Positions 52,418 to 64,000 are shown, counted from the stretch's first letter. The stretch is 64,000 bases of DNA from Pseudomonas weihenstephanensis (GCF_001043055.1 NZ_JYLF01000001.1:124001-188000); one strand, 5' to 3'. Notes: generated by a model not told the origin, from the sequence alone. Numbers and translations: made by a program.

Positions 52418-52615
52418 ATGTTCAATGACCTGAGTCGCCTCGGTAAATACCTCGGTCAGGCCGCGCGCCTGATGGTCGGCATGCCTGACTACGACAACTA
52501 CGTCGAGCATATGCAAACCAAGCACCCGGACAAACCGGTGATGAGCTACGAGGCGTTCTTTCGTGAACGCCAAGAGGCCCGTTATGGCGGCAAGGGCGGC
52601 CCCAAGTGCTGCTGA
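52418..52615 (+). CDS. YbdD/YjiX family protein
   Basis: A 65-residue protein, [20 protein letters not shown] and on, with [35 protein letters not shown] and a GGPKCC end, which identify DUF466 (YbdD/YjiX). Always found after cstA-type genes and thought to serve the transporter. It starts 15 bp after cstA. A short REP-like stretch follows (TGTAGGTGCGAGCGCGCTTG, 52630-52649). Confidence 0.93.
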   Translation: MFNDLSRLGKYLGQAARLMVGMPDYDNYVEHMQTKHPDKPVMSYEAFFRERQEARYGGKGGPKCC

Positions 52616-52754
52616 CCCGCTAACGCCTGTGTAGGTGCGAGCGCGCTTGCGAAGGCTTTATGTCTGTCAACGATGTTGTTGAGTGGCCTGATGCTTTCGC
52701 CAGTGCGTTCGCGCCTGCATTTTTTTGCGGCCTCAATTTTTCAGGAGACTGTTG

Positions 52755-53720
52755 ATGTCCTCTCCCATCCCCGTCACCATCCTCAGCGGCTTTTTAGGGG
52801 CCGGCAAAACCACTTTGCTGCGTTACTTGCTCAAGGCCGAGCACGGGCTGAAAATCGCCGTGATCGAAAACGAATTCAGCGACGCCGGGATCGACACCCA
52901 ACTGTTGGGTGAGGAGCCGGTGCAAGTGATGACCCTGGCCAACGGTTGCGTGTGCTGCACCATCCACACCGACCTGACCAAAGCGCTGTACTTGCTGCTT
53001 GAGCGGCTAGACAGTGGCGAAATTGCCTTCGACCGACTGGTGATCGAATGCACCGGGCTGGCCGATCCGGCACCTGTGGCGCAAACCTTTTTTATCGATG
53101 AAGAGCTGCGTGAGCGTTATCTGCTGGACGGCATCATTACCTTGGTCGATGCGGCTCACGCCGATGTCCACCTGACACAAACCATCGCCCAGGCACAGAT
53201 CGGCTTTGCTGACCGGCTGCTGGTGAGCAAGCGCGACCTGGTGGACGATGCCACCTTCGATGCCTTGTGCGAGCGCCTGACCCGCATTAACCGCCGTGCG
53301 CCGGTCCGTGTGGTCGAGCATGGCAAAATCGACCTGGCCGAGCTGCTCGATGTGCGTGGCTTTAACCTCAATGCCGACCTGGGTGGCGGCCTGAACCTGC
53401 GTCCGGTGCAGCCAGCGGCCACGGTTGATCGCATCTCAAGTCTGGTACTGCGTACAGACAAACCGCTGGATATCGACAGCCTGAGCGCGTTCATGAATGA
53501 ACTGCTCGAAGACCACGGCAAGCAATTGCTGCGTTACAAAGGCGTGTTAAACATTGCGGGTGAAGACCGGCGCTTAGTGTTTCAGGGCGTACTGAAATTG
53601 TATGGTTTTGACTGGGACACCGAATGGCGCGCTGACGAAGCGCGTGAAAGCGTGATGGTATTTATTGCCGATGATTTACCCGAGGCCAAGATCCGCGAGG
53701 GATTTGCCCAACTCACCTGA
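52755..53720 (+). CDS. CobW/COG0523 GTPase (YjiA-like)
   Basis: A 321-residue metal-chaperone-type G3E GTPase. P-loop GFLGAGKTT (about 11-19), Walker B region IECTGLADPAP, metal motif NGCVCC (GCxCC, about 65-70), and SKRD in place of NKxD for guanine binding. The C-terminal CobW domain begins near ISSLVLRTDKPLD. Such proteins deliver Zn or other metals. ATG 52755 has AGGAG upstream. A REP element and terminator follow before glyA. Confidence 0.9.
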   Translation: MSSPIPVTILSGFLGAGKTTLLRYLLKAEHGLKIAVIENEFSDAGIDTQLLGEEPVQVMTLANGCVCCTIHTDLTKALYLLLERLDSGEIAFDRLVIECTGLADPAPVAQTFFIDEELRERYLLDGIITLVDAAHADVHLTQTIAQAQIGFADRLLVSKRDLVDDATFDALCERLTRINRRAPVRVVEHGKIDLAELLDVRGFNLNADLGGGLNLRPVQPAATVDRISSLVLRTDKPLDIDSLSAFMNELLEDHGKQLLRYKGVLNIAGEDRRLVFQGVLKLYGFDWDTEWRADEARESVMVFIADDLPEAKIREGFAQLT

Positions 53721-53728
53721 TCTCTTCC

Positions 53729-53802
53729 TGTAGGCGCTGCCAAAGGCTGCGATCGTCTAAAAGATCAAACGCTTGCAGTCTTCGCCAGCGCCTGCGCAAG
53801 GA
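53729..53802. repeat. REP-type inverted repeats between cobW and glyA
   Basis: GTAGGCGCTGCCAAAGGCTGCGATCG and, inverted, TTGCAGTCTTCGCCAGCGCCTG (given in parts), 20-25 bases each. A variant of the REP sequence seen elsewhere. Confidence 0.7.
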
Positions 53803-53813
53803 TTCACAGCCAC

Positions 53814-53843
53814 AAAAAAGCCCGGCTCAAGAGCCGGGCTTTT
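53814..53843. terminator. Intrinsic terminator of glyA
   Basis: AAAAAAGCCCGGCT-CAAG-AGCCGGGCTTTT with the A/T arms extending the stem. It lies just beyond the glyA stop (minus strand) and could also serve cobW. Confidence 0.92.
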
Positions 53844-53859
53844 GTTCAACTATTTACAC

Positions 53860-55113
53860 TCAGTTGCCGTAAACCGGCAGCTTCTTGCAAATGGCTTTTA
53901 CTTTCTCGCGTACGGCATCAATCACGGCTTCGTTATTGATGTCGTCCAGGATGTCGCAGATCCAGGTCGCCAGCTCACGGCATTCTTCAACTTTGAAACC
54001 GCGCGTGGTAACGGCGGGTGTACCGAAACGCAGACCCGAGGTCACGAACGGCGAACGCGGGTCGTTAGGTACGGAGTTTTTGTTCACGGTGATGAAGGCT
54101 TTACCCAAAGCGGCGTCAGCATCTTTACCCGAGATGTCTTGCTTGATCAGCGACAGCAGGAACAAGTGGTTTTCAGTACCGCCCGATACCACGTCAAAAC
54201 CGCGCTCGATGAACACCGAAGCCATCGCTTGGGCGTTTTTCACCACTTGCTGCTGGTAAACCTTGAACTCAGGTTGCAGCGCTTCTTTAAAGCAAACGGC
54301 CTTGCCTGCGATCACGTGTTCCAGTGGGCCGCCTTGCGAACCCGGGAAAACAGCCGAGTTCAGCTTTTTCTCGATGTCGGCGTTGGCTTTGGCCAGGATC
54401 AGGCCGCCACGTGGGCCACGTAGGGTTTTGTGCGTGGTGGTGGTGACTACGTCAGCAAACGGAACCGGGTTCGGGTAAACGCCCGCCGCCACCAGACCGG
54501 CTACGTGAGCCATGTCGACGAACAGGTACGCGCCAACTTTGTCTGCGATTTCGCGAAAGCGTGGGAAGTCGAGGATCTGCGAGTAGGCAGAGAAACCGGC
54601 CACGATCATTTTTGGCTTGTGTTCAACCGCCAGGCGTTCAACTTCGTCGTAGTCGATCAGGCCGTTGGCGTCGATGCCGTACTGCACAGCGTTGTACAGC
54701 TTGCCCGAGGACGAAACGCTGGCGCCGTGGGTCAAGTGACCGCCGTGGGCCAGGCTCATGCCCAGAATGGTGTCACCGGCCGACAGCAGGGCCAGGTAAA
54801 CCGCGCTGTTGGCTTGCGAGCCTGCGTGCGGTTGAACGTTGGCGTAATCGGCGCCGAACAGTTCTTTTGCACGGTCGATTGCCAGTTGCTCAACCACGTC
54901 GACGTATTCGCAACCGCCGTAGTAACGCTTGCCCGGGTAACCTTCGGCGTATTTGTTGGTGAGCACCGAGCCTTGAGCTTCCATCACCGCTGGGCTGGTG
55001 TAGTTTTCCGAAGCGATCAGCTCAATGTGTTCTTCCTGGCGCTGAGCTTCTTGCTCCATGGCGGCAAAAAGGTCGGCGTCGAACTTGGCAAGTGTCAAAT
55101 CACGGCTGAACAT
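53860..55113 (-). CDS. glyA: Serine hydroxymethyltransferase
   Basis: A 417-residue PLP enzyme converting serine and tetrahydrofolate to glycine and methylene-tetrahydrofolate. [37 protein letters not shown] near the N-terminus, PLP-Lys in [16 protein letters not shown] (about 222-237), and HLFLLSL and [13 protein letters not shown] in the C-terminal part. Full length. ATG 55113 has GAGGA 8 bases upstream. No glycine-riboswitch consensus is seen upstream. The order next to morA matches glyA3 (PA4602). Confidence 0.96.
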   Translation of the reverse strand: MFSRDLTLAKFDADLFAAMEQEAQRQEEHIELIASENYTSPAVMEAQGSVLTNKYAEGYPGKRYYGGCEYVDVVEQLAIDRAKELFGADYANVQPHAGSQANSAVYLALLSAGDTILGMSLAHGGHLTHGASVSSSGKLYNAVQYGIDANGLIDYDEVERLAVEHKPKMIVAGFSAYSQILDFPRFREIADKVGAYLFVDMAHVAGLVAAGVYPNPVPFADVVTTTTHKTLRGPRGGLILAKANADIEKKLNSAVFPGSQGGPLEHVIAGKAVCFKEALQPEFKVYQQQVVKNAQAMASVFIERGFDVVSGGTENHLFLLSLIKQDISGKDADAALGKAFITVNKNSVPNDPRSPFVTSGLRFGTPAVTTRGFKVEECRELATWICDILDDINNEAVIDAVREKVKAICKKLPVYGN

Positions 55114-55244
55114 GGCGGTCCTCAAGGATCGGGGGCAGAAAAGAAGCGCATTCTAACTCAATGGGTTTTATCTGGCATATGAAAGGCAATCATGTGGCAG
55201 ACAAGTGGCTTTCAGGTGATGTCTTTTTGATAGCCTTTAGGCGC

Positions 55245-58200
55245 TTATTCAAAGACCGGCAGGGATTCGGGGCTGAACCGTGCTTCAAATTGTCGCGCGG
55301 GCATCGGGCGGCCGAACAGGTAGCCCTGCACTTCATCGCAGCCGTGCTCGCGCAGAAAGTCCAGTTGCTCGTGGGTCTCGACGCCTTCGGCGATCACGGC
55401 CAGATTCAGGCTATGCGCCATCGCAATAATGGCACGGGCAATTTGCGCATCTTGCTCGCCTTCCGGCAGACCGTCGACAAAGGTGCGGTCAATTTTCAGC
55501 ACGTCGATGGGGAATTGCTTGAGGTAGTTGAGCGATGAGTACCCCGTGCCAAAGTCATCCACGGCAATGCTCAGGCCCAGGTTCTTCAAGCTGGCGAGAA
55601 TTTGCAGGGCTTCGCTGACTTCTCGCATCAGGATGCTTTCGGTCAGTTCCAGCTCAAGGCACGCGGGTGGCAAGCCGGTTTCTTTGAGGATAGTGGCGAT
55701 ACGCGTGCCCAATTGGCCATCAGAGAACTGACGCGCCGAGATGTTGACCGAGACTTTGGGGACCCGCACTTTGGCCTGATGCCAATGTTTGAGCTGGCGG
55801 CACGACTCGGCCAGCACCCAGTCGCCGACGTCCACCACCAAACCGAGTTCTTCGAGCACCGGGATAAAGTCCCCCGGCGGCACTAACCCGCGGCGCGGGT
55901 GGTTCCAGCGCAACAGGGCTTCGGCCCCTGTCAGGCGTTTGCCGTCGCCACTGAATTGCGGCTGGTAATAGAGGATGAATTCTTGTTGTTCCAGTGCGTG
56001 GCGCAGGTCGCTTTCGAGTTCCAGACGTTCCAGGGCGCTGGCGTTCATGTCCGCCTGATAGAACTGGAAGTTGTTTTTGCCGCGCTCCTTGGCGTGATAC
56101 ATCGCCGTGTCGGCGTTTTTCATCAACTGGCTGAGTTCATTGCCGTCTTGGGGGCTCAAGGCGATGCCGATACTGGCGGTCACGAAAAACTCGCGGCTTT
56201 CGAGCACAAACGGTTGCACCAGGCTGGCGAGGATCTGTTCAGCCACGCTGATTGCGCGGTTGAGCGCCATGTCACGGGTGGCTCGCGGTTGCAGCAGCAG
56301 GGTGAATTCGTCACCGCCCATGCGCGCCACTGTGTCGTCATTGTCCACACAGGCCAGCAGGCGGATGGCCATGTCTTTGAGCATGCGGTCGCCTGCGGCG
56401 TGGCCCAATGAGTCATTGATCGGTTTGAAGCGGTCGAGGTCGAGGAACATCAGCACCACCCACGACTTGTTGCGCTCGGCCTGTTGCAACGCGGTGTGCA
56501 GGCGGTCCTGGAACAGGGTGCGGTTGGGCAGGTGGGTCAGGGCGTCGTAATAGGCCAGGCGGTGAATCCGCTGCTCACTGGCCTTGCGCTCGCTGATGTC
56601 GCTGAAGAAGCACACGTAACTGGCGAGGTCGCCTTCATCGTCAAACACCGCCGTGATGCCGACCCATGCCGGGTAATGCTCGCCATTGAGGCGCTTGAGC
56701 CACACTTCACCTTCCCAGGTGTTGTGCTGGTGCAATTGCTTGAGCACGTATTGCAGGTGCGCTTGCTGCTGTTCATCGACGGTGAGCATGCTCGGCAATT
56801 GATCGAGCACCTGTGACACCGCGTAGCCACTGACCCGGCTGAACGCTTCGTTGGCCTGCACGATGTAGCCCGCAGGGTCAGTGATGAGGATGGCTGAGGT
56901 GGAATGCTCAAACACCGTAGCGGCCATGCGCAGGTCTTTTTCAGCACGCCGTTGCTGACTGATATCACGGCCCACACCGAGGATGCCTTCAAAGGCGTCG
57001 TTTTCATCCCACACCAACACCAGACGCAGCTCGATAGGGATTTTGCGCCCGTCGGCGCGCAGGCAATCGAACACAAACAGTTGGGTGTCCAGTTGGGTGC
57101 GCAGGGCCGACAGTTGCTCGGGGTTGTCGAGGGCGTTGCTGACCCGCTCCATCAGGCTGTAAACGCCTGCCAACTGCTGCGGGTTGGCAATGGTCGATTG
57201 CCAGCCGTTCTTGAACACCCATGCGGCATCAAAGCCCAATACGCTTTGTACAGAGGGGCTGACGTAGTTCAGTTTCAAGGTATTGTTGGTGGAGAAAATC
57301 ACGTCGCTGATGCTTTCCGCCAGCATCCGATAGCGCTGCTCACTGTCGCGCAGGGACTCGCTGGCTTCGATCTGATCGGTGATGTCTTTGGCCACCCCGA
57401 CAATGCGCGTGACTTGATCATAGGCATCGCGAGCCAAGGCTTGCTCGCGAATGTCAAAGCGGCGCCACACGCCATTGCTGTGACGGAAGCGCAGTTGGCA
57501 TTGCAGTAAGTGCGCATAGCCGCCATGGCGCTGTTGCTGACGCGAGCGGTGGTACTGCTCGGCGTCTTCAGGATGAAGCAGCAGCTCCCAGAAGTAAGCG
57601 CCCATTTGTTGCAGTTCGGTGGCGTTGTACCCCAAGGTGTGGCCCAAATGGTGGTTGCTGAAAATCATCCGCTGGCTGATCACATCCTGCACATACAGGT
57701 GGTCAGGCACGGTGCGCACCACATCGGACCAGAAGCTTTCGCGCTCTTGCAGCGACAACTCAATCAGCTTGCGGCTGGTGATGTCACTGATGCTCAAAAT
57801 GACCGCGTGATATTCGCAGCGGTTATCGGGCAGGCGCAGAACCAACCATAAGTGCTGATCCTGGCCATTGGCATCTACCAGCGTGATTTCCAGCTCAAGC
57901 TGCTGCTGGTGGTTGAGGACGGCTTCGATCACTTGATAGCTGATGGCCGAGGTGTTGGTCGGGCAGCCGCTGATCAGCTTCATCCACGCGCCAGCGCCTG
58001 AATCCACGTCCAGCAAGTGCAACGCCACCTGGTTGACTTCAGTGATGCGTAACTGCTCGCACAGCTGGCGACGCTGTTCGGGGTTGTGATTCATCCATTG
58101 CTTGAGCGCGTTGCTGTCATAAAGCTGTTCGCGCTCCAAAAAACCTGGCAGGCCGGACAGGTCCATCACACACAGCGCCACGCCGGTGCCTTCAAAAATG

Positions 58201-59111
58201 TCGTAATAGCGGCGACGGCCTTCATGCACCTGGCGTTGGCGACGGCGCATGTTGACCAGTGCGACCACTGGCAACAGGGCAAACAGCAGCCCCAGCAGGC
58301 ATTTGCCGATCAGTCCGGGCAGCAAGTGGGCCACGACTTCATCGGCAGCGAACAGGCCGCGCAATTGCCAGTCACTGTGGCTCAACGGGGTGAGCAGCAC
58401 GGTGTTGGTCTCGTCTTGCGGGCTGAGGGGGGCCGCCGAGGCCATCGTAGCTGCGCTGTGGCCCAGCACGGTGCGGGTCTGCGTGTTTTCGATCCGCCAT
58501 TGTGGGCGGTCGGCAAGGGTGTTTTGACGCGTCAGGTTGTGCAGCAGGTCCGGGCTCATGCGCAGCAGCCAGTAACCCTGCGGGTCGTGGCCCAGTTTAT
58601 TCAGCAACAGGTACGCCGTGCCGGCATCGCTGCTATTGCTGAAGTAGTAACCGTCAGTGCGTTTGCGGGCGCGGTTGTGTTTGATCCAGTCACGCAGGTA
58701 GGCCGCGTCCGGGCTGATACCGCCGCTGTCGATCAACACTTCGCCATTTGGGTTGAGCAAGGCCACGCTTTGCAGCGAAGGCAGCGACTGGCGCATTTGA
58801 TGGACCAGCGCTTGCAACTGTTGCCGGTTAGCGAGGGGGGCATGAGCGGGCAACAGATTGAGCGCCACTTCGGCGCGCAGGGCCATGCTCAGGCTGATGT
58901 GATCGGCCAGATCGGCACTGTAATTGATGCTGTATTGGCGTTTGTGCGCGAGGGTTTCGCGAAACTGTTCAATCAACAACCAGAACAGCATCGCCAACAA
59001 CAGCAAGACCAGCGTCGCCAATGCGCCTTTTAACGTGCCGCGCACAGGTGTGCCAAGCCATTGGCCTGGAGCGCGCGCGGAGGCGGAGTTGGGCGGTGTG
59101 ACATTGGGCAA
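55245..59111 (-). CDS. morA: MorA-like GGDEF-EAL protein with PAS domains
   Basis: A 1288-residue inner-membrane signalling protein that can make and break c-di-GMP. Two transmembrane helices (about 28-50 and 265-288) enclose a periplasmic sensory part; four or so PAS/PAC domains follow (about 300-830). GGDEF is canonical (MGGDEF, 932-936); the product-inhibition site upstream reads DNDD rather than RxxD. The EAL domain is intact: EAL (1064-1066), [44 protein letters not shown]. In P. aeruginosa and P. putida MorA controls flagella and biofilm. ATG is at 59111. Confidence 0.93.
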   Translation of the reverse strand: MPNVTPPNSASARAPGQWLGTPVRGTLKGALATLVLLLLAMLFWLLIEQFRETLAHKRQYSINYSADLADHISLSMALRAEVALNLLPAHAPLANRQQLQALVHQMRQSLPSLQSVALLNPNGEVLIDSGGISPDAAYLRDWIKHNRARKRTDGYYFSNSSDAGTAYLLLNKLGHDPQGYWLLRMSPDLLHNLTRQNTLADRPQWRIENTQTRTVLGHSAATMASAAPLSPQDETNTVLLTPLSHSDWQLRGLFAADEVVAHLLPGLIGKCLLGLLFALLPVVALVNMRRRQRQVHEGRRRYYDIFEGTGVALCVMDLSGLPGFLEREQLYDSNALKQWMNHNPEQRRQLCEQLRITEVNQVALHLLDVDSGAGAWMKLISGCPTNTSAISYQVIEAVLNHQQQLELEITLVDANGQDQHLWLVLRLPDNRCEYHAVILSISDITSRKLIELSLQERESFWSDVVRTVPDHLYVQDVISQRMIFSNHHLGHTLGYNATELQQMGAYFWELLLHPEDAEQYHRSRQQQRHGGYAHLLQCQLRFRHSNGVWRRFDIREQALARDAYDQVTRIVGVAKDITDQIEASESLRDSEQRYRMLAESISDVIFSTNNTLKLNYVSPSVQSVLGFDAAWVFKNGWQSTIANPQQLAGVYSLMERVSNALDNPEQLSALRTQLDTQLFVFDCLRADGRKIPIELRLVLVWDENDAFEGILGVGRDISQQRRAEKDLRMAATVFEHSTSAILITDPAGYIVQANEAFSRVSGYAVSQVLDQLPSMLTVDEQQQAHLQYVLKQLHQHNTWEGEVWLKRLNGEHYPAWVGITAVFDDEGDLASYVCFFSDISERKASEQRIHRLAYYDALTHLPNRTLFQDRLHTALQQAERNKSWVVLMFLDLDRFKPINDSLGHAAGDRMLKDMAIRLLACVDNDDTVARMGGDEFTLLLQPRATRDMALNRAISVAEQILASLVQPFVLESREFFVTASIGIALSPQDGNELSQLMKNADTAMYHAKERGKNNFQFYQADMNASALERLELESDLRHALEQQEFILYYQPQFSGDGKRLTGAEALLRWNHPRRGLVPPGDFIPVLEELGLVVDVGDWVLAESCRQLKHWHQAKVRVPKVSVNISARQFSDGQLGTRIATILKETGLPPACLELELTESILMREVSEALQILASLKNLGLSIAVDDFGTGYSSLNYLKQFPIDVLKIDRTFVDGLPEGEQDAQIARAIIAMAHSLNLAVIAEGVETHEQLDFLREHGCDEVQGYLFGRPMPARQFEARFSPESLPVFE

Positions 59112-59404
59112 GCTGTGATCCTGCGATTTGGCTGCTAAGGTGCGAGGCGCACTATAAGCGGGACGCCCAAAGGGCGGCTAGCATGCCTTGGACTGTGGCA
59201 AAGTGCCAGCCCTCTGCTCTGCGCTGGTTTGCCCTGCACTGCGCATTCAGGTAGCTTTGCCGGTTACGCGGGGGCATAAGAGCTCCTACACTCAGGCTTT
59301 TTACATGAGCAGGCATTGACCCAGATCAATTCCTGACCGTCTGCTATGGCCTGAGCCGTGCATTGCTCGCGCCTTATTCATCAGTCACTGACGCTAGGTT
59401 CACC
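59112..59404. other. Intergenic region morA/ettA with Anr-like site
   Basis: About 293 bp. No gene is evident. TTGACCCAGATCAA at 59316-59329 is one base from the Anr/Fnr consensus in the outer TTGAT. ettA starts at 59405; the in-frame extension from 59363 lacks family similarity. Confidence 0.55.
59316..59329. promoter_or_regulatory. Anr/Fnr-like site between morA and ettA
   Basis: TTGAC-CCAG-ATCAA, 9 of 10 conserved positions, with the same CCAG spacer as the cioA site. It lies 75 bp before the ettA start and 205 bp upstream of morA. Confidence 0.4.
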
Positions 59405-61072
59405 ATGGCTCAATACGTTTTCACCATGCATCGGCTGAGCAAAGTTGTTCCGCCGAAGCGGGAAATCCTGAAAAACATCTCCCTGTCGTTTTTCCCGGGC
59501 GCCAAGATCGGCGTGCTCGGTTTGAACGGTTCGGGTAAATCCACCCTGTTGAAAATCATGGCTGGCGTCGACCCCGAGTTCGACGGCGAAGCCCGTCCGA
59601 TGCCGGACTTGAACATCGGCTACCTGCCGCAAGAGCCGCAACTGGACCCGACCAAAACCGTTCGCGAAGTGGTTGAAGAAGCCGTCAGCGTGATCAAGGA
59701 CGCTCAGGCGCGCCTGGATCAGGTTTACGCCGAATACGCCGAGCCGGATGCCGACTTCGACAAACTGGCGGCCGAACAGGCCAAGCTCGAAGCCATCTTG
59801 CAAGCGGGCGACGGCCACAACCTTGAGCGCCAGCTTGAAGTTGCGGCCGATGCACTGCGTCTGCCGGCCTGGGATGCCAAAATCGAACACCTGTCGGGTG
59901 GTGAGAAACGCCGTGTGGCCCTGTGCCGCCTGCTGCTCTCAGCCCCGGACATGCTGCTGCTCGACGAACCTACCAACCACTTGGACGCCGACTCGGTGGC
60001 CTGGCTGGAACACTTCCTGCACGACTTCCCGGGTACCGTGGTTGCGATCACGCACGACCGTTACTTCCTGGACAACGTGGCGGGCTGGATTCTGGAACTC
60101 GACCGCGGCGCCGGTATCCCTTACGAGGGCAACTACTCGGGTTGGCTTGAAGCCAAGTCCGACCGTCTGGCGGCCGAATCCAAACAGCAGTCGGCCCATG
60201 AAAAGGCCATGAAAGACGAGCTGGAATGGGTGCGTAAAGGCGCCAAGGCGCGTCAGTCCAAATCCAAGGCCCGTCTGCAACGCTTCGAAGAACTGCAATC
60301 GCAGGAATTCCAGAAGCGCAGCGAGACCAACGAAATCTACATCCCGGCCGGTCCGCGCCTGGGTGACAAAGTGATCGAGTTCAAAAACGTCTCCAAAGGC
60401 TACGGCGATCGCGTGCTGATCGACAACTTGTCGTTCGCCATGCCTAAAGGCGCCATCGTGGGCGTGATCGGCGGTAACGGTGCCGGTAAATCGACCCTGT
60501 TCCGCATGCTGATGGGCAAAGAACAGCCGGATTCGGGCAGCATCGAAATCGGTGACACTGTGCAGTTGGCGTGTGTTGACCAGAGCCGTGACGACCTGGA
60601 TGGCAGCAAAACGGTGTTCCAGGCCATTTCTGACGGTTCCGATGTGATCCGCATCGGCAACTACGAAATCCCGTCGCGTACCTACGTGGGGCGTTTCAAC
60701 TTCAAGGGTGGCGATCAGCAGAAATTCGTCAAGGACCTGTCCGGTGGTGAGCGTGGTCGCTTGCACCTGGCCCTGACCTTGAAAGAGGGCGCCAACGTGC
60801 TGCTGCTCGACGAACCGTCCAACGACCTTGACGTCGAGACCCTGCGTTCGCTCGAAGAAGCGTTGCTGGACTTCCCTGGCGCCGCCATTGTGATCTCTCA
60901 CGACCGGTGGTTCCTTGACCGCGTCGCGACGCACATTCTGGCGTACGAAGACGACTCGCAAGCGGTCTTCTTTGAAGGCAACTACACCGAGTACGAAGCT
61001 GACCGTAAAAAGCGCCTCGGCGAAGCGGCCACCCAGCCGCATCGTGTGCGTCACAAAAAACTGGCCCAATAA
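59405..61072 (+). CDS. ettA: Energy-dependent translational throttle protein EttA
   Basis: An ABC-F protein of 555 residues, exactly the EttA length. First ATPase: Walker A GLNGSGKST (about 37-45), LSGGEKRRVALCRLLL, DEPTNHLD. An arm/linker region follows (about 240-320, rich in Lys/Arg/Glu). Second ATPase: GGNGAGKST (about 357-365), LSGGERGRLHLALTL, DEPSNDLD. It binds the ribosomal E site and gates entry into elongation in response to the ATP/ADP ratio. A strong terminator follows. Confidence 0.95.
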   Translation: MAQYVFTMHRLSKVVPPKREILKNISLSFFPGAKIGVLGLNGSGKSTLLKIMAGVDPEFDGEARPMPDLNIGYLPQEPQLDPTKTVREVVEEAVSVIKDAQARLDQVYAEYAEPDADFDKLAAEQAKLEAILQAGDGHNLERQLEVAADALRLPAWDAKIEHLSGGEKRRVALCRLLLSAPDMLLLDEPTNHLDADSVAWLEHFLHDFPGTVVAITHDRYFLDNVAGWILELDRGAGIPYEGNYSGWLEAKSDRLAAESKQQSAHEKAMKDELEWVRKGAKARQSKSKARLQRFEELQSQEFQKRSETNEIYIPAGPRLGDKVIEFKNVSKGYGDRVLIDNLSFAMPKGAIVGVIGGNGAGKSTLFRMLMGKEQPDSGSIEIGDTVQLACVDQSRDDLDGSKTVFQAISDGSDVIRIGNYEIPSRTYVGRFNFKGGDQQKFVKDLSGGERGRLHLALTLKEGANVLLLDEPSNDLDVETLRSLEEALLDFPGAAIVISHDRWFLDRVATHILAYEDDSQAVFFEGNYTEYEADRKKRLGEAATQPHRVRHKKLAQ

Positions 61073-61086
61073 ACGGCCGTTTGCTG

Positions 61087-61120
61087 CAAAACAACGGCGC
61101 CTTCGGGCGCCGTTGTTTTG
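61087..61120. terminator. Intrinsic terminator of ettA
   Basis: CAAAACAACGGCGCC-TTCG-GGCGCCGTTGTTTTG, 15-bp perfect stem with T-rich 3' arm and a TTCG loop. Confidence 0.9.
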
Positions 61121-61256
61121 CAGGCTGCACGGCACCTCTTTGCTACGGGGGGGCTTTTTATTGGGGCAAAAGTGGGTACAGGTTTCACTTTTTTGGTGCG
61201 CAAAGCGCCGTAAAATCAGCGTTATTTATATAAAAGCACCATTTAAATTCAAAACT

Positions 61257-61285
61257 GCGACATTTTGCGCTGTCGCGGTGCGACA
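61257..61285. promoter_or_regulatory. Repeated GCGACA/TGTCGC motif upstream of gdhA
   Basis: GCGACA (61257-61262), TGTCGC (61271-61276) and GCGACA (61280-61285) form two nested inverted repeats with 8- and 3-bp spacers, about 65-90 bp before the gdhA start. A plausible operator; regulator unknown. Confidence 0.45.
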
Positions 61286-61328
61286 TGAATTGATAAAGTT
61301 CTGGCCAATCTCCGTTTAACGACAATAA

Positions 61329-63175
<1,847 letters not shown>

Positions 63176-63232
63176 GGCAGGTGTCCCTTGTGGCTATAGG
63201 CTTGAGAGCCTGCGGGTAGATCAGGGTTCAAA

Positions 63233-63592
63233 TTATTGCGAGCGATAGGCGCGGGCGGCGTCCACATCCTTTTCGTGCTGCCAGTCGCGTTCGCGCTGAT
63301 CCCAATGCCGCTCCTGGTACTCCTCGCGGTCCTGACTTTCGCGCATGGCCTGACACTGGCGAAAGCCATCGTCCCAGCCTTGGGCGTAGATCGAATCTTT
63401 CAGGTAGCGCGCAACGTCTTTCTTGTACTCGCCAGTGATAGCCCCTGCGGCTTGCCGGCCACTGCTACAGCCCTCAGCAAAACCGTCCGCAAAGGCGGGC
63501 GGATAACCCTTCGCCAACAGCTCATCGTGGGTGGTTTGACACCCGCTCAGCACTGCACTCAACAGCCCGATACACACAGCGCCGCGCCACAT
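63233..63592 (-). CDS. Small lipoprotein
   Basis: A 119-residue protein starting MWRGAVCIGLLSAVLSGCQT with lipobox LSGC (Cys18). The mature part is soluble and charged: KGYPPAFADGFAEGCSSGRQAAG, then KKDVARYLKDSIYAQGWDDGFRQCQAMRES and an Arg/Glu/Gln/His-rich tail, with two Cys that could pair. I do not recognise the family. ATG 63592 has GAGG 6 bases upstream; the longer TTG frame lacks a site. Confidence 0.75.
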   Translation of the reverse strand: MWRGAVCIGLLSAVLSGCQTTHDELLAKGYPPAFADGFAEGCSSGRQAAGAITGEYKKDVARYLKDSIYAQGWDDGFRQCQAMRESQDREEYQERHWDQRERDWQHEKDVDAARAYRSQ

Positions 63593-63682
63593 AATCCACC
63601 TCAATGCACCGATCAACGGCCGATGAGGTGGAGTGTAGGCCGGGATCTGTGATTGGGCTGTGAAGCGCGTGTCAACGTGATG

Positions 63683-64000
63683 TCAGCTGTCGGCGGGTGT
63701 TTGCAGCGCCTGCACGCCCGCGAACAACTGGCCAGTGCTGGCATCGGGGTGCAGCTCATGTAAGGCCCTGGACTGACGCTTCATTTTGGCCTTGGCGTTA
63801 TAGAACGTGTGCAGGCCTTCGTGGGGTGGGGCGCCAGGCGTTAATCGTTCGTCTGACGTTGCAGGTTGAGCGCGGGTTCGGTCTGAGGGGGCTGGCGGCG
63901 CAAGCTCCCAGGACAGGTCTTGCAGGTTAAGATCGCTGCGCAGTTGATCGCAACCTGCCCAGCGACTTCACGGCTCAGCCGTTCAGGAAAGCGCCGAGTG
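63683..64000 (-). pseudogene. Possible frameshifted gene at window edge
   Basis: On the minus strand the frame ending at the TGA at 63683-63685 is open for 94 codons back to a stop at 63968-63970 and reads like a protein (QDLSWELAPPAPSDRTR, FYNAKAKMKRQSRALHELHP), but it has no plausible start for the long part. In the adjacent frame an open tract enters from beyond 64000 (RRFPERLSREVAGQVAIN) and ends at 63841-63843. Joined by a frameshift near 63950-63960 they could be one protein. I do not recognise it. It may also be a chance open frame. Confidence 0.3.

Noticed and set aside
50780..52573. Long 597-codon open frame on the minus strand
   Set aside because: It lies opposite cstA, is rich in His/Gln/Arg, has no domain or membrane pattern, and cstA is unmistakable. 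It is a GC-bias shadow.
55114..55244. Glycine riboswitch before glyA
   Set aside because: The gap is only about 130 bp and shows no tandem aptamer pattern.
63697..63930. 77-codon plus-strand open frame near the right end
   Set aside because: Trp/Arg-rich composition without a ribosome site. The minus strand reads better here.

Overview
The window is chromosomal DNA from a Pseudomonas species, most likely of the P. fluorescens/fragi type. I base this on gene content, moderately GC-rich coding, REP/REPIN-type intergenic repeats built on GTAGTCGCTGCC...GGCTGCGA, and gene order. The order fprB-mscL-katB-ankB-radA-pilZ(mapZ)-cstA-ybdD-cobW-glyA-morA, followed by ettA and gdhA, matches what I recall of P. 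aeruginosa PA4615 down to PA4588. I found no tRNA, rRNA, CRISPR array, insertion sequence or prophage.

Layout. Positions 1-24 kb are mostly single housekeeping genes: the 3' part of a hybrid sensor kinase, an AidB-like acyl-CoA dehydrogenase, amn, rluE, an Lrp/AsnC regulator facing a possible small RNA, a cation efflux protein, hrpB, an EEP-fold phosphatase, a YciC protein, a NYN RNase next to a DnaQ-like exonuclease, a DMT exporter, rhlE, a flavoprotein, a histone-deacetylase-like hydrolase, a GNAT, tesB with a HAD phosphatase, and ypfJ with an alpha/beta hydrolase. Positions 24.5-34.4 kb hold a complete haem-acquisition (Has) locus: the ECF sigma factor hasI, anti-sigma hasS, TonB-dependent receptor hasR, secreted haemophore hasA, and the dedicated type I secretion system hasDEF. 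Fur-like boxes lie before hasI and hasR, and a terminator-like hairpin lies between hasA and hasD. HasR haem occupancy would signal through HasS to HasI, while HasDEF exports HasA.

Positions 34.6-43.4 kb carry an NCS2 purine permease operon with trmA, a small secreted protein, an MFS transporter, the cyanide-insensitive oxidase cioAB with a DUF2474 micro-protein (preceded by a perfect Anr/Fnr box), and rlmG. Positions 43.5-44.7 kb form a small AT-rich accessory island: a LuxR-type regulator without a synthase, with altered signal-pocket residues, a lux-box-like palindrome just past its 3' end, and a five-copy heptamer repeat upstream. This is the most unusual part of the window. From 44.7 kb onward the sequence is the conserved block named above: redox and stress (fprB, mscL, katB, ankB), recombination repair (radA), c-di-GMP (mapZ and morA), peptide/pyruvate uptake (cstA, ybdD), metal GTPase, one-carbon metabolism (glyA), translation (ettA) and nitrogen assimilation (gdhA). 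It ends with a Gre-like factor, a lipoprotein and a possibly broken gene at the edge.

All family assignments come from reading the translated sequence and remembered family motifs. No database search was run.
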